Position numbers and translations under genes: made by a program. A stretch of 6,260 nucleotides of DNA from Pseudomonadota bacterium (GTDB lineage: Bacteria > Pseudomonadota > Gammaproteobacteria > Burkholderiales > Burkholderiaceae_C), in NCBI GenBank assembly GCA_030918015.1, contig JAUPTP010000150.1, positions 1-6,260 of the forward strand. Direction: 5' to 3'. The notes beneath the pieces were generated by a model. The model did no database searches, was not told where the DNA came from, and saw only the letters and a program-made list of their open reading frames with translations. Positions 1-3,876 of this stretch are shown here, one piece after another. Numbering within the stretch: the stretch's first letter is position 1; every line of letters starts with the position of its first letter.

Positions 1-274
1 GTAACTTTCCGCATGCCAGCCAGTCGCGCCAGAGCCAGATGATCGGCGTGATCTTGAGGTCTGACGCGCGGGTCAGGATCACGCCGTCTGCGGCTTTCGG
101 CCGAACTTGCTCAAGGTGCTCACAAAGATGCTCATGAAGATGCTCACCCTGTGCGTTGAGCACCTTGAGCACCTTCGGGGTTTTTTGAGCATCTTCGGGG
201 ACGCCTTGAACGGGACGCGGAATCATCTGCCGGGCCTCGAAACGGGCTTGAATGGCTTCCTTCGGGCTCGTCAT
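1..274 (-). CDS. RepA-like AAA family ATPase, N-terminal part (runs off left edge)
   Basis: The gene starts at the ATG whose first base is 274 and stays open to base 1, giving 91 residues without a stop. The start follows a strong Shine-Dalgarno AAGGAGG about 4 bases upstream and overlaps the stop of the Toprim gene as ATGA, so the two are probably translated together. The visible part is a variable leader with a low-complexity stretch (KVLKVL at residues 34-39, then EHLHEHLCEHLEQ at 44-56), followed by ITPIIWLWRDWLACGKL at 75-91. That last segment resembles the lead-in to the Walker A loop of RepA-like helicase/ATPase proteins that accompany Toprim primases on satellites and integrative elements. 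The Walker A motif itself would lie just outside the window, so the family is inferred from this segment and from gene order. If correct, it would act as a replicative helicase or loader for the element. Confidence 0.72.
   Translation of the reverse strand, partial: MTSPKEAIQARFEARQMIPRPVQGVPEDAQKTPKVLKVLNAQGEHLHEHLCEHLEQVRPKAADGVILTRASDLKITPIIWLWRDWLACGKL
108..191. repeat. Iteron-like cluster of TGCTCA/TGAGCA hexamers
   Basis: On the plus strand TGCTCA begins at 108, 117, 129 and 141, and its reverse complement TGAGCA begins at 157, 166 and 186. The outer parts form a perfect 15-base inverted repeat: TGCTCAAGGTGCTCA at 108-122 and TGAGCACCTTGAGCA at 157-171. The cluster lies inside the 5' coding part of the ATPase gene, where it encodes the Lys-Val-Leu and Glu-His-Leu repeats. 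It could be a replication origin or binding-site array, or simply a coding repeat that expanded; the sequence cannot decide. Confidence 0.6.
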
Positions 275-1227
275 GCGGCCTCCTTGCTTGTTACATTGTT
301 CAGGTCTTGACCCTCGCCGACAGCCGCCACGATGGCGACTTCTGCGCCAGCGGCGGCCCATCGTTCGGCCACGGTCTGCGCCGCGCGGCGGCCGGCCGGA
401 TCGTTGTCTCGCGCCACGGTCAGGGCCTCGACCCCGGCCAGCACCGGCAGCGCGGCCAGGTTGCCGGCATCGATGCAGCTCCAGACCGGCGTAAAGGCAT
501 GGGCCAGAGATAGGCACGACTCGATGCCTTCACCGACTGCCAGGCCGTGCGTGACTGCCTCGTCAGGCCACAGCCGGATGACGCCGCCGGCCTTCCGATG
601 CCCGCCCAGCAGCAGCCGAGCGGGACCGGGCGTGTCAGCCTTGGTGCCGTCCGGGCGGACCCAGGTGATGTGCAAACTGATCGACGTGCAGGTTTCGATG
701 TCCGTCACCAGCGCGACCAGGGCCGGGCCGATGTAGTCGCCCAGCGGGTGACGGTGCGCCGGCAGGAAGCGCAGATCGCCATCCTCAGGCGGGGTGAAGC
801 AGCCGCGAGCGGTCAGGTAGTCGGCGCCGACCGTGCCGGCCAGCGGCAGCGAGGAAGCCCACAGGCGACGGCCGTAGGGGCTCAGGGTCTCGCGCTGGTG
901 CCGCTCAGGCTCAGGCGCCACGGCGCGCACGACGGGCGCAGGACGGGCCGGGCGGGTCTCCCCAGCGGCGGCAGGCCTCCAGCCGTTGAGCCGAGCCAGG
1001 TAGAACCACGTTCCAGCACCGACACCAGCACCGCGCAGGCTGCGCAGCGTGGAGCGGGTCGCGCGCTCGCCCCCGTAGTTCGGCGCCAGGCTGGACAGCT
1101 CGATCAGCTCATCGTCGCTCAGGCCGGCAGCGAGGGCGCGGACCCATTCATCCCTCGTGCCGTCCATTGGGACGAAGGGTGCAGCGTCGCGAGCATCGGC
1201 CTCGGTGTAGTCGCGGCGCGGGGTCAT
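271..1227 (-). CDS. Toprim-domain primase-like protein
   Basis: This is a 318-residue protein with a Toprim fold in its C-terminal half. The conserved glutamate lies in VGEGIES (residues 231-237, probably E233). The acidic D-x-D pair is in ARDNDPAG (D274 and D276). These residues bind metal in primases and topoisomerases. Residues 130-215 resemble the region before Toprim in phage and plasmid primases of this type, including LLLGG (206-209) and GGVIRLWP (214-221). No CHC2 zinc finger is visible in the N-terminal 100 residues, and residues 83-108 are a Pro/Ala/Arg-rich linker. It probably primes replication of the mobile element together with the ATPase downstream. Its start overlaps the stop of the small gene before it as ATGA, with only a weak ribosome site, so translational coupling is likely. 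The family call is firm, but actual primase activity is inferred. Confidence 0.88.
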   Translation of the reverse strand: MTPRRDYTEADARDAAPFVPMDGTRDEWVRALAAGLSDDELIELSSLAPNYGGERATRSTLRSLRGAGVGAGTWFYLARLNGWRPAAAGETRPARPAPVVRAVAPEPERHQRETLSPYGRRLWASSLPLAGTVGADYLTARGCFTPPEDGDLRFLPAHRHPLGDYIGPALVALVTDIETCTSISLHITWVRPDGTKADTPGPARLLLGGHRKAGGVIRLWPDEAVTHGLAVGEGIESCLSLAHAFTPVWSCIDAGNLAALPVLAGVEALTVARDNDPAGRRAAQTVAERWAAAGAEVAIVAAVGEGQDLNNVTSKEAA

Positions 1228-1385
1228 GCGGGCACCCCCGCACGGCGCAGGAAGCCGGCGACGGCAGCCAGGTCCGGCAGCCAGCGCGACATACCCCAGC
1301 GGCTCACGATGTAGCCGTCGTCGATCTCGGCCACGTCCCAGCCGGCCAGCTTGGCATGGGCGTGGATCTCGTTGAAGTTGCTCAT
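1224..1385 (-). CDS. Small hypothetical protein, 53 aa
   Basis: The ATG at 1385 is preceded by GAGGTG with a 6-base gap, and the frame ends in TGA overlapping the ATG of the Toprim gene (ATGA). The frame stays open upstream to 1598, but that extension is Pro/Arg-rich and lacks a good ribosome site, so the short form is preferred. The product begins MSNFNEIHAHAKLAGWDVAE and is soluble-looking, with five aromatic residues among 53, three of them tryptophan. It has a compact alternation of charged and hydrophobic residues, with no signal peptide or membrane segment. I do not recognise the family. Its position, wedged by overlaps between another small gene and the primase-like gene, suggests a role in replication or its control. 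Confidence 0.7.
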   Translation of the reverse strand: MSNFNEIHAHAKLAGWDVAEIDDGYIVSRWGMSRWLPDLAAVAGFLRRAGVPA

Positions 1386-1534
1386 GCCGCCCACCTCGCG
1401 GCGATGCAGCAGCCCGGCACGAGGGCCGGCGCCAGCGCGACAGCGGCCAGGGCGGCGCGGGTGATGAGGGAATTCAGGCGGTAGGCAGCAGCGTTTGGGC
1501 AATGCAGCGGCTCCACCCGGCAGGGTGTCTTCAT
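1382..1534 (-). CDS. Small hypothetical protein, 50 aa, possible membrane helix
   Basis: The ATG at 1534 follows CGAGGACACCAG, with an AGGA about 7 bases upstream. Fifty codons later the frame stops at TGA, which overlaps the ATG of the 53-residue gene as ATGA. The product begins MKTPCRVEPLHCPNAAAYRL and continues with a hydrophobic Ala/Leu/Val-rich stretch at about residues 22-47, enough for one membrane-spanning helix. It has four cysteines (5, 12, 42, 43). I do not recognise it. Support is the ribosome site plus stop-start overlap; against it, a GC-rich sequence often gives Ala-rich open frames by chance. It could be a leader peptide whose translation sets that of the downstream genes. Confidence 0.5.
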   Translation of the reverse strand: MKTPCRVEPLHCPNAAAYRLNSLITRAALAAVALAPALVPGCCIAARWAA

Positions 1535-1551
1535 CTGGTGTCCTCGCTGGA

Positions 1552-1623
1552 TTACCGGGCGGTGCCGGCTGGGGCCTGTTGCGCCAGGGCGGCGGCAAGC
1601 TGTTGAATATGGCGGTCGATCAT
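1552..1623 (-). CDS. Possible 23-aa micro-ORF
   Basis: A short frame, MIDRHIQQLAAALAQQAPAG followed by three more residues, ends 17 bases before the ATG of the 50-residue gene. Its AGGA is about 11 bases upstream of the start, which is rather far. The same frame stays open to an ATG at 1752, but that longer form would overlap the alpA end and read through a strong hairpin, so I do not favour it. The segment looks like an amphipathic helix. Apart from this and the hairpin at 1671-1701, I see nothing else between 1535 and 1717. Confidence 0.2.
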   Translation of the reverse strand: MIDRHIQQLAAALAQQAPAGTAR

Positions 1624-1670
1624 GGGAAGATCAGTCCTGTTCTTTGCTCTCTGCTTTGCGTTGAACACAT

Positions 1671-1701
1671 GGCCCGGGACCGCTGCTACGGTCGCCGGGC
1701 C
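1671..1701. terminator. GC-rich hairpin after alpA
   Basis: GGCCCGGGACCG (1671-1682) pairs with CGGTCGCCGGGCC (1689-1701) around the six-base loop CTGCTA, leaving a single bulged G. On the plus strand it is followed by TTCTCTTTT, like an intrinsic terminator. In the direction of the genes (minus) it lies 17 bases past the alpA stop but has no T-run after it. It may therefore attenuate or stabilise the alpA message, or stop antisense transcription, rather than terminate the operon. Confidence 0.35.
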
Positions 1702-1717
1702 TTCTCTTTTCCGGTCA

Positions 1718-1891
1718 TTACGCCGCGCCCGTTTGAGCCAGACGTGCGACATCGGCGGCGCGGACGCGGGAGGCGCGACCCAGCTTCACCAGCGTCAGGG
1801 CTTCGCGCTTGGCGAGCGCGTAGATGAATCCGCGCGACACGCGCAGGGCGGCACAGGCTTCGGGAATAGTCATCAGGCTGTGGTCGGTCAT
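1718..1891 (-). CDS. alpA: AlpA-family excisionase / transcriptional regulator
   Basis: This is a 57-residue DNA-binding protein beginning MTDHSLMTIPEACAALRVSR. The segment MTIPEACAALRVSRGFIYALAKREAL is a MerR/AlpA-type helix-turn-helix, and LVKLGRASRVRAADVARLA is the wing and closing helix usual in this family. AlpA proteins of P4-like elements control integrase expression and help excision. The start at 1891 is chosen because GAGGA lies about 9 bases upstream. The frame is also open to an ATG at 1993 (91 residues), but that start lacks a ribosome site and the extra 34 residues do not resemble the family. The gene lies 135 bases beyond the integrase stop on the same strand, with a dyad in between that could be its operator. 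Confidence 0.86.
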   Translation of the reverse strand: MTDHSLMTIPEACAALRVSRGFIYALAKREALTLVKLGRASRVRAADVARLAQTGAA

Positions 1892-1939
1892 GGGGGTCTT
1901 TCCTCGTCGGTCGTGGTTTGCGGCAGGCATTGGCCGTGC

Positions 1940-1961
1940 ACAGATGTTCCCCAGCATCTGT
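1940..1961. promoter_or_regulatory. Dyad operator candidate upstream of alpA
   Basis: ACAGATG (1940-1946) and CATCTGT (1955-1961) form a perfect 7-base inverted repeat with an 8-base centre. It lies about 50 bases upstream of the chosen alpA start, in the gap after the integrase gene. Size and position suit a repressor or autoregulatory site. No convincing -35/-10 pair was found beside it. Confidence 0.4.
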
Positions 1962-2026
1962 TCAATTTCCGGGGTGAAATGAACTTTCTTCATTGGGCGC
2001 TGGACGGCTCGGGTCGGCCATGCGCG

Positions 2027-3481
2027 TCAGGCGGCTCGAATCCGGGTCACGTTCGACGCTGGCGCCACCTGTTCCGCCAGTTCGGCCAGCCGCTCACCCA
2101 GGGCATCGAACGCGCGCGCTTGGTCGGCCTCGCGTCGATCTCGGATGTAGGTCCGGCGAACCCGGCTTTCGATCTGGTGATTCAGGCTCTCGTCGATCAC
2201 GTCGCCACTGATCCCCAGGCCGGCCATCAGCGACGCGGCAGTGCGGCGCAGGTCGTGCGGTGTCCATCGACCGCCAGGAAGTGCCAGGGCGTCAACGGCC
2301 TTGCTGCGGCGGCTCATGCGCTCTTCGTCGGTGCGCTGGCGGTCGGATAGCTGCTTGTTGAAGGACTTCGGGCAGACCGGCCCGGTGCCGGCTGTGCTCG
2401 GGAACACCCAGGCGCACGACTCGCGCAGCTCGTGCAGCCGCTCGAACTGGCGAACAGCGAAGGCCGACAGGTGAATGGTGTGCTCGCGCCCGCTCTTGGT
2501 GTCCGGCAGGTGCCAGGTGCGGGCGGCCAGATCGACGAAGCCGAGCTTGACCCCCTCCACGTCGGCGACGGCCTGTAGAACAGCGCGGTCTGTGCCGGCA
2601 TCCGCCCAGGTGACGCCCATCAGCTCGCCGACTCGGCAACCTGTCGCCAAGGTCACCCAGACGGCACAGACGCTGCGCGGGCTCATGTTGGCGCGGGGCA
2701 GGGCGTCGGCCAGCTGCCGCACCTCGTCTGCCGACAGGATGCGATCTCGCTCGGTGCCGGTGCCGACGATGCGGGCCTTCTTCAGCGTCGCCATTGGGTC
2801 GGACGCGATCAGCTCACGGTCGAGCCCGAAGGCGAACATCTGCCGCAGGTCGGCGAACAGCATCTGCGCGGTGCGCTGCTTGCCCTCGGTCAGTTGCGCA
2901 TCGATCACGCGCAGCACGTCGGCGCGGGTCACGTCCTTGGCGGTCAAGTCGCCGATGTGCGGGAACACGTGCCGCTCGAACTGCGCCAGGGCCAGCGCAC
3001 CCGAGTCCTTGCGGCCGGTGCGCTCCCCGCTTGGCAGGGTGCGGGCTTTCAGCTCCAGGTCGCGCCATCGCTCGAACAGGTCACGGACGGTGACGCGGCG
3101 CCGCCGCTCCAGTTCGTCGGCCCGCCGGGCTTCTTCGAGCGCTCGCAGTTCGTCGGCCTGTTGCTGCTCGCGGATGGCTTGCTGCTGCTCCAAGTGGGCG
3201 CGCAGATCCTTGAAGCCTGCGCGGTAGAGCGCCGCCCAGCGCATCGCCTGTGACCTTGCCTGAGCCACGGTGAAAGCTGTGGAGCCGTCCCCCTTGGCGG
3301 CGAATTGGCCAATCGGTATCCGCACCTGCCCATTGGGGCCTGAGTAGCGGTAGTAGAAGCCCCTTGTCCCAGCCGGCGTGATGCGCCCCACCAGTGCGCC
3401 ATGTCCGCGCCCGAACGACTCGACCAGCCACTGATCGGCCTGAGTTGACGCCGCCTGCATCGCCCTGTCCGTGATCTTCAT
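2027..3481 (-). CDS. int: Tyrosine recombinase (P4-like integrase)
   Basis: This 484-residue site-specific recombinase would integrate and excise the element at a tRNA site. The N-terminal part (about 1-90) is an arm-type DNA-binding domain of the DUF4102-like kind, including GFYYRYSGPNGQVRIPIGQF at 41-60. A highly charged Gln/Glu/Arg helix, probably coiled coil, spans about 95-130. A core-binding domain follows at about 130-235. The catalytic domain has every expected residue: R283 in TGCRVGEL, K329 in DTKSGREH, H409 and R412 in TPHDLRRT, H435 in LNH and the nucleophile Y445 in RRTYIRD. Length is slightly above the usual 400-450, mostly from the charged helix. The ATG at 3481 is preceded by GGAAGG with a 6-base gap. 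The gene points away from the tRNA remnant, with about 190 bases between its start and the remnant. Confidence 0.97.
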   Translation of the reverse strand: MKITDRAMQAASTQADQWLVESFGRGHGALVGRITPAGTRGFYYRYSGPNGQVRIPIGQFAAKGDGSTAFTVAQARSQAMRWAALYRAGFKDLRAHLEQQQAIREQQQADELRALEEARRADELERRRRVTVRDLFERWRDLELKARTLPSGERTGRKDSGALALAQFERHVFPHIGDLTAKDVTRADVLRVIDAQLTEGKQRTAQMLFADLRQMFAFGLDRELIASDPMATLKKARIVGTGTERDRILSADEVRQLADALPRANMSPRSVCAVWVTLATGCRVGELMGVTWADAGTDRAVLQAVADVEGVKLGFVDLAARTWHLPDTKSGREHTIHLSAFAVRQFERLHELRESCAWVFPSTAGTGPVCPKSFNKQLSDRQRTDEERMSRRSKAVDALALPGGRWTPHDLRRTAASLMAGLGISGDVIDESLNHQIESRVRRTYIRDRREADQARAFDALGERLAELAEQVAPASNVTRIRAA

Positions 3482-3546
3482 CTGTGCCTTCCGTGCCTGT
3501 TCGGCATCTGAGGTGCCTACTTGGTGTCTGCAATTGGTCAGCTTCC

Positions 3547-3575
3547 AGTGTACGTCTACGGACGGGCGTGAACAA
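3547..3575 (-). promoter_or_regulatory. Candidate integrase promoter
   Basis: Read on the minus strand, TTGTTC (3575-3570) and TACACT (3552-3547) are separated by 17 bases, a plausible sigma-70-type pair about 65 bases upstream of the integrase ATG. The -10 matches the consensus at four of six positions, while the -35 matches only the first three. CGTC-TACG-GACG (3553-3564), a small inverted repeat, lies in the spacer. Confidence 0.35.
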
Positions 3576-3580
3576 AGACG

Positions 3581-3605
3581 CTATGTAAGTCGTTGATTTA
3601 CATGG
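3581..3605. promoter_or_regulatory. Dyad element, copy 1 (integrase arm site or operator)
   Basis: CTATGTAAG at the left end and TTTACATGG at the right end are near-perfect inverted repeats. The right half, GTTGATTTACATGG (3592-3605), matches 12 of 14 bases of the second copy 60 bases downstream. It lies just upstream of the candidate integrase promoter, so it could be an arm-type site for the integrase or a binding site for AlpA. Confidence 0.5.
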
Positions 3606-3639
3606 AATCGTGCGAACAGTGGGGGCCGATCAGGAATCG

Positions 3640-3665
3640 CCATGTACGCGAGTTGACTTGCATGG
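3640..3665. promoter_or_regulatory. Dyad element, copy 2, beside the attachment site
   Basis: CCATGTACG (3640-3648) and CTTGCATGG (3657-3665) are imperfect inverted repeats. The right half, GTTGACTTGCATGG (3652-3665), repeats copy 1 directly. It ends eight bases before the tRNA-derived sequence. The spacing and the place next to the crossover region suit integrase or excisionase binding. Confidence 0.5.
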
Positions 3666-3672
3666 GGTGCAA

Positions 3673-3706
3673 GGGGTAGCGAGTTCGAATCCCGCCGCCC
3701 CGACCA
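3673..3706 (+). other. Attachment site: 3' remnant of tRNA-Pro
   Basis: The sequence contains a T-loop TTCGAAT (3684-3690), the 3' T-stem CCCGC, a 3' acceptor strand CGCCCCG (3696-3702), discriminator A and encoded CCA (3704-3706). The 5' half of a tRNA is absent: no CGGGGCG lies at the expected distance upstream. An acceptor end that requires C1-G72 with A73 points to proline tRNA. The T-stem has one A-C mismatch (3682 against 3692), so the 5' strand of that stem is probably element-derived and the shared core starts near 3683. Together with the adjacent integrase, this marks the end of the integrated element; the complete tRNA should lie at its other end, left of the window. Confidence 0.8.
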
Positions 3707-3713
3707 ATGAAAT

Positions 3714-3748
3714 CAACGGGTTAGACCTCACAAGGGTCTAACCCGTTG
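3714..3748 (+). terminator. Terminator-like hairpin after the tRNA end
   Basis: CAACGGGTTAGACC (3714-3727) pairs perfectly over 14 bases with GGTCTAACCCGTTG (3735-3748) around a 7-base loop. It begins eight bases after the CCA. Only a weak T-tract follows (CCTTTGTG, then ACTTTT). Position suggests it is the native terminator of the tRNA gene, which also insulates cas3 from upstream transcription. Confidence 0.6.
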
Positions 3749-3771
3749 GCCTTTGTGGGCTGACTTTTGAT

Positions 3772-3793
3772 GGGGCGATCCGTGCATCGCTCC
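3772..3793 (+). promoter_or_regulatory. Hairpin in the region upstream of cas3
   Basis: GGGGCGAT (3772-3779) pairs with ATCGCTCC (3786-3793) with one G-T wobble and a six-base loop. It lies between the tRNA terminator and the candidate cas3 promoter. It may be an operator dyad or a second part of the terminator region. A shorter inverted repeat, TGCAG-ATTG-CTGCA, follows at 3805-3818. Confidence 0.3.
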
Positions 3794-3843
3794 GCACAAA
3801 TTTCTGCAGATTGCTGCATTCGGCGGAAATTTTTCATTTCCTT

Positions 3844-3852
3844 TGCTATGGT
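3844..3852 (+). promoter_or_regulatory. Candidate extended -10 promoter for cas3
   Basis: TGCTATGGT is an extended -10 (TG, one base, TATGGT). No good -35 lies 16-18 bases upstream, although the stretch before it is AT-rich compared with the rest of the window (AAATTTTTCATTTCC, 3827-3841). Transcription would start near 3859, leaving a leader of about 18 bases containing AGG (3868-3870) six bases before the cas3 ATG. Confidence 0.3.
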
Positions 3853-3876
3853 GGCCGTCGCTCCGATAGGTTGGCA

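Noticed and set aside
547..1314. Open frame of 255 codons on the plus strand
   Set aside because: It is antisense to the Toprim gene, whose GEGIES and DND motifs identify the real strand.
1386..1598. N-terminal extension of the 53-residue protein to an ATG at 1598
   Set aside because: The extension is Pro/Arg-rich and without a good ribosome site. It overlaps another frame with its own ribosome site and an ATGA junction.
1622..2350. Open frame of 242 codons on the plus strand
   Set aside because: It runs antisense through alpA and the end of the integrase gene and through the 1671-1701 hairpin, with no recognisable domain.
2475..3227. Open frame of 250 codons on the plus strand, Ser/Arg-rich
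   Set aside because: It is antisense to the integrase, which has a complete set of catalytic residues on the minus strand.
3581..3665. CRISPR repeats before cas3
   Set aside because: Only two imperfect dyad copies with one spacer are present, in the integrase promoter region on the element side of the tRNA remnant; this fits recombinase or regulator sites better.
3630..3706. A complete tRNA gene ending at 3706
   Set aside because: No acceptor 5' strand, D-arm or anticodon arm is found in the 77 bases before the CCA; only the T-arm and 3' end are present.
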